In this document: in pieces, positions 42,384 to 51,087 of the stretch
How positions within the stretch are numbered: position 1 is the stretch's first letter
Layout: the number at the start of each line of letters is the position of its first letter
Source of the DNA: Candidatus Manganitrophus noduliformans
Lineage (GTDB): Bacteria > Nitrospirota > Nitrospiria > SBBL01 > Manganitrophaceae
Reading direction: 5' to 3'
NCBI RefSeq assembly: GCF_012184425.1
Contig: NZ_VTOW01000001.1
Span: 1,054,001 to 1,118,000 of the forward strand
Length of the DNA stretch: 64,000 bases
The notes under the pieces: generated by a model
The model's input: the letters and a program-made list of their open reading frames with translations, nothing else
Database searches by the model: none
What the model was told of the DNA's origin: nothing
Made by a program: the position numbers and the translations under genes

Positions 42384-44193
42384 TGGGGTGGCGCTTGCCG
42401 CGACGCTCTTGCTGCTCTGTGGGGGACCCGCTTTGTCCCAGACCGATCCGAAGCAGGCGGCGCGGGATTCGGCGAATGCCGCGCTCTCGAAATTCGGCTC
42501 CCCCGAGGGGATTCGGCAAAACGCTTCCAATCCCTTGACCTCCCAAGGTGTTCCTATGACGACGATCGACAACAATACCTCTTTTAACGCGCAATTGACC
42601 TGTCCTTCCTCAAGCGACTTTCTCAATGTTCTGATCTCTCCCACAATCACGGGGGATCTCTCCCCGGTCCTGATCGGGCAGGATACCGATCTCGACGGGA
42701 CGATCGATTCGACCTATCAGCCCCCCTTCCCCATCTCGGGCGTCTGCGCCAACGGGGTCGTCTCCTGTACCCCGGGACAGTGGGCCGACTGCCGGTATTA
42801 CCGGTGGACCGCCGATGCCGGCGGAAGAGCCGACCTGCGGGAGGTCTCTCAATTAAACCTGGGAGGCTGTTACTGCATCAACAACAGCTGCGACAATAAC
42901 CTCGCCATGACCCATCTTCCATCCGTGCTCAAAGACATCGGCGGGGGAGTGGTCGGCGCCATTCAGGCCAACAATCCTAAAATGACCGTTACCGACGTAA
43001 AAATCGATGGAACCACGCTGACCTATTTCGGACAAAACGCGGGCCAGTGTGCCTCGACCGGATCCTCTCAGGAACAGTACTTCAATAATCCCGGAGGAAT
43101 TTCAACTGAAGTTCAATCCCAGATCGCAATTCAATCGGTTGACCCGATGAGTCACTATAGCCTGATGACCACCACCCCTCCGGCGTTGCAGCAGAGCGCC
43201 TCCTCCCGTCAATGCGTGATCCAAAGATCAGCCGCAGTCACGTCGCAGCAGACCTTCTGCCAGAATCCGGCGCCTGCCGGGGCTCTCGCCTCCAGGGAGG
43301 AAACCATTTACCTGAAGGTTTATGCAGGATCCAATCGATCGATCAATGACTGCCGGTGTTCCAATGTGACCGGCTACTGCGCTCCGCCGGCCGCGACCGT
43401 CTATGCCTCCGTCCCAGCGGGAGCGATTTATCTCGGCACCTCCGCTGAGAACTTTCGCGACCGATCCAGGCGGAGGGGAGAGGACCGCTGCACGTACGAC
43501 GCCTACGATTATTACTCCCTCTGCACGCGGACATCGGATATTTTTTCTGAATCGGTTACCGATAGTTGTAGCTCCCTGGAGGCCGATCCGAATTGCCGGC
43601 TGCAAGCGGAAAACGTCGACGCGGTCGGCACCTATGGCGCTTTCAATCCGACGGGGCTGACCCCTCTTCCTTCCTGCACGACCTTGATCGGGCTCGTTTC
43701 GAATTACGACATCTGCCGGGATTGGTGGAAGAAGCAGAGGACCTACCTCTGCCAGACGAATCAGGTGTTTGATTTCACCGACGCAAAGAAAAGGGCCGGA
43801 GCGGTCATCGGGAGCGTCGCCGACAATACGGCGTCCGTTTACTACCGGGATCTTCGAAAAGACCAAAACGGAAATTGGATTTCGGAAGATGAAACAGTTG
43901 GGCTGCCGGGTCGAGAAAGCTACCTGGACTGTGAGATGGCGTGCAAGACCCGAAAGCCGACGACCGATACCGAGGCTTCCGTGGCCGGGAACACGGCGCA
44001 ATTCCGAAATACGACCGCAAGCTACGACTTCTTCTATAAGAAATGTGTCGATAGCGCCTGTCCCCGTTCCGCGGGCGAAGAGGTGGTCAAAAGCTGCCAG
44101 TGCATGTCCGATTTCGCGGAAGCCGCCTCCCTGATGGAGGTTCTCAAGAACGCCGGGAAAGACATGATCTGCAGCAACGGAGTCAAACAATGA
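42340..44193 (+). CDS. Cys-rich exported protein next to traN
   Basis: 617 residues from ATG 42340, inside the end of traC. Hydrophobic export signal (GVALAATLLLLCGGPALSQ), then more than 30 cysteines in spaced clusters (GGCYCINNSC, CRCSNVTGYCAPP, CETACK-like CEMACKTRKP, VVKSCQCMSDF). Its end overlaps traN by 4 bp (ATGA). The position between traC and traW is usually held by mating-pair stabilisation protein TraN alone. It may be the N-terminal part of a TraN split in two, or an added adhesin; DsbC would be needed for folding. No family is certain. Confidence 0.78.
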   Translation: MKRRLARWCENIGADGVALAATLLLLCGGPALSQTDPKQAARDSANAALSKFGSPEGIRQNASNPLTSQGVPMTTIDNNTSFNAQLTCPSSSDFLNVLISPTITGDLSPVLIGQDTDLDGTIDSTYQPPFPISGVCANGVVSCTPGQWADCRYYRWTADAGGRADLREVSQLNLGGCYCINNSCDNNLAMTHLPSVLKDIGGGVVGAIQANNPKMTVTDVKIDGTTLTYFGQNAGQCASTGSSQEQYFNNPGGISTEVQSQIAIQSVDPMSHYSLMTTTPPALQQSASSRQCVIQRSAAVTSQQTFCQNPAPAGALASREETIYLKVYAGSNRSINDCRCSNVTGYCAPPAATVYASVPAGAIYLGTSAENFRDRSRRRGEDRCTYDAYDYYSLCTRTSDIFSESVTDSCSSLEADPNCRLQAENVDAVGTYGAFNPTGLTPLPSCTTLIGLVSNYDICRDWWKKQRTYLCQTNQVFDFTDAKKRAGAVIGSVADNTASVYYRDLRKDQNGNWISEDETVGLPGRESYLDCEMACKTRKPTTDTEASVAGNTAQFRNTTASYDFFYKKCVDSACPRSAGEEVVKSCQCMSDFAEAASLMEVLKNAGKDMICSNGVKQ

Positions 44194-45269
44194 AGATGAT
44201 CAGACTTCTTGTCATGGCCGTCGCGTTCGGACTTCTCCTTGTTGAACCGTCTTACGCCGTCAACTTCGTCTGCGGCGAGGATACCAACGGGAACGGCGCG
44301 GTATCCGATCCGGGGGAGACCGCATCCTGCGCTTCGACGCCGGAGGGGCCGCTCTGCCCCCTTGGGGCGACCCCCTGCAGCGCAAGCCGCACGGCTGCAA
44401 CCTGTCCGCCGGATGGAAGTTTAAATACCGTAAGTGATCGTTGCGAGGCGCCAAGAAGATTTCATTTGCATCGAAGGTTTTTGATTCACTGGCACTGCCC
44501 CTCAAATTACACCTATGACAGTGCCGGGGGGGTCTGCACCGCCACCCCTTCTTGCGCGACCGGCATGTACGACCCGGCAGAAGATCAGTGCCTGCAGGGA
44601 TACAGCTGTCCTTTAGGCCCTCAGTATGCCTGCATGAATAACGCCGGAACGTATCAATGTTCCTCGAACGCCTGCGTGGATTTAGACGCGGCGCCCCCGC
44701 AGACTGTTACGCCGAACCTGACGAGTTATCAGAACAATGGACAGGCCGATCCGAACACCGGCCTCTGCCAGGGGCCGGTCTTCATCTTCAACGGCAAGGG
44801 TTCGGAGTGCCGCCCTCCAGGGGCGGGGACCTCCTTCTTCAACTGCTGCAGCAACGGATCGGGGGACTTTCTGGTCTTCAAGAAACATTGCACTGATGCC
44901 GAGTGGTCGACGAACGCCGCAAGGGATGCCGAGAGCTGCCACTACGTGGGGGATTACTGCAAAACAGAGTGGCCCCTCGTCGGCTGCGTGCAGAAGGCGG
45001 AGGTGTATTGCTGCTTCAACTCAAAGCTCGGCCGGATGATCCAGGAGCAGGGGAGAGGGCAGTTGCAGAAGTTCGCACCCGACGGGCAGTGGGGGACGAC
45101 CGACAGCCCCAATTGCGTCGGCTTCGCGCCGGAAGAGATGCAAATGCTCGATTTCAGCCGGATGGATTTATCCGAATATTTCGCCAATATCTCGTCAAAG
45201 TCACAGTCTCAAATCAATCAGGGCATGGAGAATAAGGTCAATGAGTTTTATCAGAATCTTCGCCCTTAG
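44190..45269 (+). CDS. traN: TraN-like mating-pair stabilisation protein
   Basis: 359 residues. Signal peptide (LLVMAVAFGLLLVEPSYA), several short Cys repeats, then the conserved TraN C-terminus: FNCCSNGSGDF, CHYVGDYCKTEWPLVGCVQKAEVYCCFNSKLGRMIQEQGRGQL and CVGFAPEEMQMLDFSRMDLSEYF. TraN is an outer-membrane protein that contacts the recipient cell. It is shorter than the usual 600 residues or more, which fits a split with the preceding gene. The Cys-repeat zone has one odd basic insert (RRFHLHRRFLIHWH). Confidence 0.85.
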   Translation: MKMIRLLVMAVAFGLLLVEPSYAVNFVCGEDTNGNGAVSDPGETASCASTPEGPLCPLGATPCSASRTAATCPPDGSLNTVSDRCEAPRRFHLHRRFLIHWHCPSNYTYDSAGGVCTATPSCATGMYDPAEDQCLQGYSCPLGPQYACMNNAGTYQCSSNACVDLDAAPPQTVTPNLTSYQNNGQADPNTGLCQGPVFIFNGKGSECRPPGAGTSFFNCCSNGSGDFLVFKKHCTDAEWSTNAARDAESCHYVGDYCKTEWPLVGCVQKAEVYCCFNSKLGRMIQEQGRGQLQKFAPDGQWGTTDSPNCVGFAPEEMQMLDFSRMDLSEYFANISSKSQSQINQGMENKVNEFYQNLRP

Positions 45270-45882
45270 CGCGCTCCTCTTTCTGGGAGGATCTTACGGG
45301 ATGGCGCGTTCCGAGGACATGGGCCGCAACCTCGGTGTGGCCGGCGCCACCTATGCGATCGCCGAGCCGGATGCCCTCAGTGAGATAGAAGCCCGCGCAA
45401 AAGAGGTGAACTGGGAAGAGCGCTTCAATGAGAAAAAGATGAAACAAGCCGTTGCATCGTACCGTCCTTCAGGGCTGAGGCGTCTTCCCCGGGCCACGAC
45501 GACCAGGACCCGCGCCGTGGAGATGACCTATACACTTTCCGCGGATATCCCGGACGGTCAGGGAGGGGTCCTCTACCCGCGCGGCTATACATTCAATCCG
45601 CTTCAATACGTCTCTCTTCCGAATACGCTTGTGATCATCGACGCAGAGGATGCCGAGCAGGTCGCCTGGTTTCGCTCGTCAGAATATGCGAACGATCCAA
45701 AGGCTTTCCTGCTTCTGACCGGAGGATCGTATTCGTCATTAATAGATATCCTGAAGCGGCCCGTGTATTACGCCGATGCAAACCTGATCGAGCGATTGAA
45801 AGTCCGTTCGACTCCGGCGATCGCGATACAAAAAGGAAGCATGATGGAGGTTCAGGAAATTGCGATCCCTTCAAAAAAATAG
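45241..45882 (+). CDS. traW: TraW, F-type pilus assembly
   Basis: 213 residues. Signal peptide, then the TraW opening LGVAGATYAIAEPDALSEIEARAKEVNW, the segment LYPRGYTFNPLQYVSLPNTLVIIDAED, and RPVYYADANLIERLKVRSTPAIAIQKG (a thioredoxin-like cis-Pro loop). Overlaps the traN gene end by 29 bp. Periplasmic partner of TraU and TrbC in pilus extension. Confidence 0.88.
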   Translation: MSFIRIFALSALLFLGGSYGMARSEDMGRNLGVAGATYAIAEPDALSEIEARAKEVNWEERFNEKKMKQAVASYRPSGLRRLPRATTTRTRAVEMTYTLSADIPDGQGGVLYPRGYTFNPLQYVSLPNTLVIIDAEDAEQVAWFRSSEYANDPKAFLLLTGGSYSSLIDILKRPVYYADANLIERLKVRSTPAIAIQKGSMMEVQEIAIPSKK

Positions 45883-45892
45883 GCCCCATTCC

Positions 45893-46900
45893 ATGAGAAA
45901 CGTCTGCCTGTTCGGGGTACTGACAGCCATTCTGATCCTCAGTCTGGAGGGGCATGCCGATGCGCGCGGATTCGGAACCCCTTTAAACCCCGTGACCGAT
46001 ATCTGCTGGAACTGCGTCTTCCCGATCAAGATCGCCGGGATGACGGTGATCCCGGGAGACGTTCCGGACGCTCCGGATGCGGCGCTCCTTCCGGTCTGTG
46101 TCTGCCCCGCTCCGCCGCCTCTTTTCTTCCGCCCGGGGATTCCGATCAGCTTCTGGGAGCCTGCCAGGTTCATCGAGACCGTCAAGGATCCTTTTTACTT
46201 TCCGAGCCTGGGGGTGCAGCTGCCCAATCCGAGCCAAGGGTTCCTGGGTGGGACCCACTCGGAGATCAGCGCCCACAATCAGATCGATACCTCCACGTTC
46301 GCCCAGGCCCACTACTTCATCTTCCCGGTCTGGGGAGTTCTCGAACTGTTGATCGATTTTGTCTGTGTGGAGCATAGCGGGTTCGATCTGGCCTATATCA
46401 CCGAGGTCGATCCATTGTGGAACAACGACATGCTCGCCTTCGCCATCAACCCGGAGGCGTTGCTCTTTGCCAATCCGGTCTCGCAGATGTCCTGCATCGC
46501 CGACAGCGTGGCGGCCAACGCGGGGCTTCCATTGAGCGCCCTTTATTGGTGCATGGGTTCCTGGGGTTCCGCTTATCCGCTGACGGGCCATGTCAACGAC
46601 GATACGTATATCCAGGCCAATGCGGCGATCGCCGCGAGGTTGATCTACAAGCTCTCCCGCGAACTGCTCGTCTGCGACACCGGGGTCAATCTCTGTGGCT
46701 GCATCCCCACCCCGATCTGGATCAAGCACAACTACCGCATTCAGATCGCCAAGCCGGTGCGCGATTTTACATGTCATCCGATCGGAAGAAGCAGCATGGT
46801 CTGGGGATCCTTGAAAAATCCCCCTTTCTCCGCGGGAGGCAATTCCAGTGACAATTTTCTCTGGGTCATCTTCAGAAAGAGGGTCTGCTGTGCGGCATAA
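45893..46900 (+). CDS. traU: TraU, mating-pore assembly protein (intact copy)
   Basis: 335 residues from ATG 45893. Signal peptide, then all the TraU blocks: LNPVTDICWNCVFPIKIAG, PVCVCPAPPP, PGIPISFWEPARFIETVKDPFYFPSLG, HYFIFPVWGVLELLIDFVC, MSCIADSVAANAGLPL, CMGSWGSAYPLTGHV. It is Cys-rich and a DsbC client in the F system. Compare the dead copy at 29858-30222. The end overlaps trbC. Confidence 0.93.
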   Translation: MRNVCLFGVLTAILILSLEGHADARGFGTPLNPVTDICWNCVFPIKIAGMTVIPGDVPDAPDAALLPVCVCPAPPPLFFRPGIPISFWEPARFIETVKDPFYFPSLGVQLPNPSQGFLGGTHSEISAHNQIDTSTFAQAHYFIFPVWGVLELLIDFVCVEHSGFDLAYITEVDPLWNNDMLAFAINPEALLFANPVSQMSCIADSVAANAGLPLSALYWCMGSWGSAYPLTGHVNDDTYIQANAAIAARLIYKLSRELLVCDTGVNLCGCIPTPIWIKHNYRIQIAKPVRDFTCHPIGRSSMVWGSLKNPPFSAGGNSSDNFLWVIFRKRVCCAA

Positions 46901-47987
46901 GTCGGAAACCATCAAACATGGATGGAGATCTCGATGTCGAAAGAGAGCGGCCGTTTTCATCATTTTTATTTCCATCACTGTCGGCTTCGCCGCAATAAAG
47001 GGGCATACCGAGTCCGGCAAAAAGAAGGTGTTCATCCAAAAACCGACTTCCTGCCATTTGATCGAGAAGGTCGAAGGGGAAAAGGTTTACCTCAAATCTC
47101 AAGGCGCTGCCTGCGAGGAAGAATTGAATCCGATATCGATTGAGATGGACGCCGCCCTAAAAAGGGTTCGGATCTTTGTCGATGGGGCCTTCTGGCAGGA
47201 ACAGGAAATCGTCGACTTGGATGCGATCCGGGGGGTGATTGATAAAAGCAAGGAGATGGAGAAAACCCTTCGCGTTCCGGAGAGTGTCACCGACCTACGG
47301 GAAGTGGTTGGAGGTAAGCACGAAAACCACAAGGAGCAGGGGAGGGCCGAGGCGGAAAGGCTTGCCCGGCATTTTGCCTCCGAAGAATTTCGGAAAAAAC
47401 TTCAACGGGAATCCGAGCGCATCAAAACGGAGGTCTTTGGGATCCCCGCAATGAAAAGCGAGGGTGAGGCGCCGTCGGGGGAAGAAGAGACGGAGCAGGC
47501 TGATCAAAAGAGCGGAGTCCTATCTTCTTCGGAGCGGATTTATCTCTTTGTCTCCTCTTCCATGCCGCTCGTAACGCTGCGAAATTATGCGGCCGATCTC
47601 GCGAGGCTTTCAGATCCGAATATCACGATGGTGATGAGAGGGTTTGTGGGGGGAATGAAATACGCGCAGCCGACCTTGCGGCTGGTCTCGGACATCATCG
47701 TGAAGGATCCGGGCTGCAAGGCGATCGAGCGGAGGTGTGACGCCCACAAGGTGAACATCAACGTCGATCCGCTCCTTTACAGGAGATACCAAATCCGCCA
47801 GGTCCCGGCGCTTGTCTACCTTCCCTCACTCCATGAGACGGAGCTCGGTGGCAGCGAAGGTTTGGGCGAGGCCTCTCCTTATTATGTCCTCTACGGGGAC
47901 GCATCGCTGGCCTATGGTATCGAGCGGATCCAGCGGGAAGCGAAAAGTCGCTCTCTCAAGAATCTTTTGTTCAAACTGAATCCATGA
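46890..47987 (+). CDS. trbC: TrbC, F-type pilus assembly protein
   Basis: 365 residues from GTG 46890, which overlaps the traU end; GTG 46848 is also possible. Signal segment (AAVFIIFISITVGFAAIKG), a long charged helical part, then the type-F TrbC domain: RIYLFVSSSMPLVTLRNYAADLARL, MVMRGFVGGMKYAQPTLR and NINVDPLLYRRYQIRQVPALVYLP. Thioredoxin-like without a CxxC. Works with TraW in pilus assembly. Confidence 0.85.
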   Translation: MRHKSETIKHGWRSRCRKRAAVFIIFISITVGFAAIKGHTESGKKKVFIQKPTSCHLIEKVEGEKVYLKSQGAACEEELNPISIEMDAALKRVRIFVDGAFWQEQEIVDLDAIRGVIDKSKEMEKTLRVPESVTDLREVVGGKHENHKEQGRAEAERLARHFASEEFRKKLQRESERIKTEVFGIPAMKSEGEAPSGEEETEQADQKSGVLSSSERIYLFVSSSMPLVTLRNYAADLARLSDPNITMVMRGFVGGMKYAQPTLRLVSDIIVKDPGCKAIERRCDAHKVNINVDPLLYRRYQIRQVPALVYLPSLHETELGGSEGLGEASPYYVLYGDASLAYGIERIQREAKSRSLKNLLFKLNP

Positions 47988-48015
47988 GAAAGGAATCCAT
48001 TCGTCGAGGTTTTCA

Positions 48016-48318
48016 ATGGAAGAGAATCAGAAGACAAACAACAGAAGTCACTGGCTTCAGACGGCGGTCCTCTCCCTGCTTATTTCCGCCTGCTCGCTCT
48101 ATATCTACGATTATTTCTACGCCCCCAAGATCGTCGCCGTCGATATCAAGGGCTACATGGCCGAGCAGAGGGCGTTGTATCTCTCAGGGAAGATCGACGA
48201 CGCCGGCCTGAAGAAGAATCTGGAACATCTGCAGCGAAAGATCGATGCGGTTCCGAAAAACAAAATCGTGATCATGGGAGACGCCGTTGTCAGCCATGCG
48301 GAAGTCCTCGCCCCTTAG
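48016..48318 (+). CDS. trbI: TrbI, F-type small membrane protein
   Basis: 100 residues: one membrane helix (WLQTAVLSLLISACSLYIYDYF), then the TrbI-type body PKIVAVDIKGYMAEQRALYLSGKI and VIMGDAVVSHA. In F, TrbI affects pilus length and retraction. It overlaps the next gene by 23 bp. Confidence 0.75.
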   Translation: MEENQKTNNRSHWLQTAVLSLLISACSLYIYDYFYAPKIVAVDIKGYMAEQRALYLSGKIDDAGLKKNLEHLQRKIDAVPKNKIVIMGDAVVSHAEVLAP

Positions 48319-48772
48319 ACTGATCATATTCATGACGGCGCTCCTCCTGGCGGGCTCCTGGATTCCCCAGCGGTTTACGGTGACGATCACCCCCTCATTG
48401 TGGCATCGAATCTATCTTCTGGATCGGGCGCCTTCCAAAGAGCAGATGGTCCGTAACGCTTATGTGCTCTTTGAGCTGAACTCCAGATATTTGAAGGGCG
48501 CGAAGACCCAAAAGACCCTCAAGCAGGTGGCCTGCGCGGCAGGGGATATGCTCACCGTCAAAGAGAGATCTTACTACTGCAACGACACCTATCTGGGACA
48601 GGCCAAAGATTACTCCCTGAAAGGAGAGAGGCTGCCGCACCTTGAGTTCGAGGGAGTGATCCCGAAAGGGAGCCTGTTTGTCTTCGGAACTCATGTCGAC
48701 AGCCTGGATTCCCGATATTTCGGATTTGTGAGGAAAGAAGATGTTATCGCGATCGCTTACCCTGTTTTTTAG
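48296..48772 (+). CDS. Conjugative signal peptidase, S26 family (TraF type)
   Basis: 158 residues from ATG 48296. One membrane helix, catalytic Ser34 in TPSLWHRIY, general base Lys76 (LKQVACAAGDML), and the box FVFGTHVDSLDSRYFGFV. Relatives process pilins in IncP and allied systems. In F the host peptidase does this; here the element brings its own, probably to mature TraA. Overlaps trbI and the next gene. Confidence 0.88.
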   Translation: MRKSSPLRLIIFMTALLLAGSWIPQRFTVTITPSLWHRIYLLDRAPSKEQMVRNAYVLFELNSRYLKGAKTQKTLKQVACAAGDMLTVKERSYYCNDTYLGQAKDYSLKGERLPHLEFEGVIPKGSLFVFGTHVDSLDSRYFGFVRKEDVIAIAYPVF

Positions 48773-49601
48773 CGTGTTGATGCTCGCAACCTTTGTCCAT
48801 GCCAGGGAGCTTCCCAAAGAGGCGCCGGACGTTTCCAAGCGCGGATGGTGGTGGTACGAAAAGGAACCTGAAGAAAAGGAAGAAAAAAAAGAAGAGCGAA
48901 GAGATGCGCGGAAGGTTCTCTCCCTTTCCGACCATACCCCCGAGGATCTCTGGAATATGCATCCGGACGATTTTCAACCCCTGTTGATGGCGTTCCAGAA
49001 GAAGGCCGTGATGTCCCCCACGGTCGAGAATGTGAAGGAGTATTACACCATTCAGGATATTGCCCGCAGGAAGGCGTTGGCCTTCGCGAATGTGGCGGCA
49101 CTGGTGGTCCAGAAGTACCCGGAGCTCTCCTTGGAGAAAGACTATCCGAACGCTCTTCCCGGAAAGGCGGCGAAAACAAGAGAGCAGTCGGCCGAGGTCG
49201 GTCAAAAGATCGACCAATCGAAAGAGAGCTTCGCGCTCCTTTATTTCTACTCCCCCACGTGCCACTTTTGCGCCGAGCAAAACGAGATTTTGAGCTTCTT
49301 TTTGGAGAAATACCGGGGCTGGCAGGTCCGAAAAGTCGATATCACACGCAATGCCGGGCTTGCTGAGCAGTTTCGGGTGCGGGCGGTCCCCTTCATCATG
49401 CTGATCCATAGGGACAGCAAGGATTTCATGCCGGTGTCGATCGGCGTCGTCTCTCTGGCGGATATGGAGGAGCGCCTTTATCGCGGGATTCGGATTCTCG
49501 GCAATGAGATCGCGCCGGAAGCGTTTTCAATGTATGAATTCGAGCGGGGCGGGGGCTTTGATCCGACGGCGCCTTTGAGGATCAAGGAGGGCTCCCGATG
49601 A
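48741..49601 (+). CDS. traF: TraF, F-type thioredoxin-like assembly protein
   Basis: 286 residues: signal peptide, tryptophan-rich start (GWWWYEKEPEEKEEKKEE), family block HPDDFQPLLMAFQKKAVMSPTVENVKEYYTIQDIARRKA, then a thioredoxin fold with CHFC (C174, C177) and cis-Pro loop RAVPFIML. Many F-type TraF lack the CxxC; this one keeps it. Probably works in disulfide formation with DsbC. Confidence 0.9.
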   Translation: MLSRSLTLFFSVLMLATFVHARELPKEAPDVSKRGWWWYEKEPEEKEEKKEERRDARKVLSLSDHTPEDLWNMHPDDFQPLLMAFQKKAVMSPTVENVKEYYTIQDIARRKALAFANVAALVVQKYPELSLEKDYPNALPGKAAKTREQSAEVGQKIDQSKESFALLYFYSPTCHFCAEQNEILSFFLEKYRGWQVRKVDITRNAGLAEQFRVRAVPFIMLIHRDSKDFMPVSIGVVSLADMEERLYRGIRILGNEIAPEAFSMYEFERGGGFDPTAPLRIKEGSR

Positions 49602-49658
49602 TGGAGGCACCTTTATCAAGCTCGATAGGAGGCTCTATATTGACCAGGAGGAGAAGCC

Positions 49659-51083
49659 ATGCCTAGGAAATTTCTGATCGTAATATTTATTGTTTTAATC
49701 CCTGCCTGGATACACGCCGGCTGGGTCGATGACTGGATCGATCAGAAAACAGAGACTTCGCCCGGATACTTCGAGGGGCAGAAGCGGGGCTACTTCAACG
49801 GCGGCAGCTTCTCCGCCCGGTGGTACAACAGCAACGATTACATCGCCAGCCTCAATCCGCCGCGGGTGAAGACCGGCTGCGGCGGCATCGACGTCTTTGG
49901 AGGGGCCGTCTCATTTCTCGATTTCGACCGTCTGGTCCAGAAGCTTCAAGCGATGCTGACCAACGCCCCGGCCGTCGCTTTCGATCTCGCCTTCAATACG
50001 CTCTGTGAGCCGTGCGCCAAATCGATCAAATCGTTCGAGGCGATCACCGATACCCTCAATCAGCTTCAGTTCAACGACTGCCAGGCCTCTCAGGTCCTGG
50101 TGGCGAAGACCTTTCAAGGCATGGGCGCAGAGAATGCGCAGATCCGGGCCATGGCCGAAAGCGACTACACCCTCAACCGCGGACTGCAGACCTTGCGCGC
50201 GAAACTCACCGACACCTGGAAGAGTAATAACAACCAGCAGACGGTCAACGATAACGCTCAGATCGCGGGCTGCCCCACCGGCCTCAAAGAGATCTTCGCC
50301 ACTCCCGGAAAGACCGTGCTTCAGGCCATCGCCGAGAAAAAAGCCTATCCCACGGAATACATCGACCTCGCCCGCGGGTTTACCGGCGATATCGGCATCA
50401 CGGAGATCACCTCGCCGAATGGAACCAGGCAAATCGAGCCAATTCTCATCCCCCCGTGCGAGCAGAACAAGGAAGGAGCGATCGACAACTTCTTCACGGG
50501 GCAGGCGTATCTGCGGCCGGCCGACGGGAGCGCCTGCCGGCTCATCACCGACGCGAACGCGAACTTGAATCAATGGGCAGGAAATAAACTCCAGGGAATC
50601 GTGAATAAGATGCGATCGGGGTTGGCCCTTGCTCCCGACGAAGAGGGCTTTATCAACACCCTCCCACTTCCGGCCTACTCCGCGCTGAAGGTGGCGGTGA
50701 TTTCCGATCAGCCGGGGAGCACCATCGCGATCCTGTCGAACATCACCGCCCGCGCCTACGCCTTCAATATGATGTCGGACCTCTATCATCTCTCCTTGCA
50801 GAGTCTCTATACCGCGCGATCGGTGATATCGGCCCAGGGGCAGGCCGCGCAATCCGACTGCCAGATCGATCTGATGGCGCCGGCGATTGCACAGACGGAG
50901 AAGCTGGTCGTGCAGATTCATGCCTCGGTGGAGGAGATCCAGCGGGCGTACGCCGCGATAGCCGGAGAGATCAACACCATCATGGAGGTGTCCGCCCGGC
51001 TCGAGCAGTTCAACGACATCGCCCGCGCCTCCTTATCCCAGATGTTCCGGCCCTCTCTGGCGAATCGGGCCATCGGAAGGTAG
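49659..51083 (+). CDS. traH: TraH, F-type pilus assembly
   Basis: 474 residues with signal peptide (IVIFIVLIPAWIHAGW). Typical blocks: YFEGQKRGYFNGGSFSARWY, GCGGIDVFGGAVSFLDFDRLVQKLQAMLTNAPAVAFDLAFNTLCEPC and NDCQASQ; C-terminal coiled coil. Outer-membrane-side partner of TraU, TraW and TraF. Starts 57 bp after traF behind AGGAGGAG and ends 4 bp before traG. Confidence 0.92.
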   Translation: MPRKFLIVIFIVLIPAWIHAGWVDDWIDQKTETSPGYFEGQKRGYFNGGSFSARWYNSNDYIASLNPPRVKTGCGGIDVFGGAVSFLDFDRLVQKLQAMLTNAPAVAFDLAFNTLCEPCAKSIKSFEAITDTLNQLQFNDCQASQVLVAKTFQGMGAENAQIRAMAESDYTLNRGLQTLRAKLTDTWKSNNNQQTVNDNAQIAGCPTGLKEIFATPGKTVLQAIAEKKAYPTEYIDLARGFTGDIGITEITSPNGTRQIEPILIPPCEQNKEGAIDNFFTGQAYLRPADGSACRLITDANANLNQWAGNKLQGIVNKMRSGLALAPDEEGFINTLPLPAYSALKVAVISDQPGSTIAILSNITARAYAFNMMSDLYHLSLQSLYTARSVISAQGQAAQSDCQIDLMAPAIAQTEKLVVQIHASVEEIQRAYAAIAGEINTIMEVSARLEQFNDIARASLSQMFRPSLANRAIGR

Positions 51084-51087
51084 ACAA

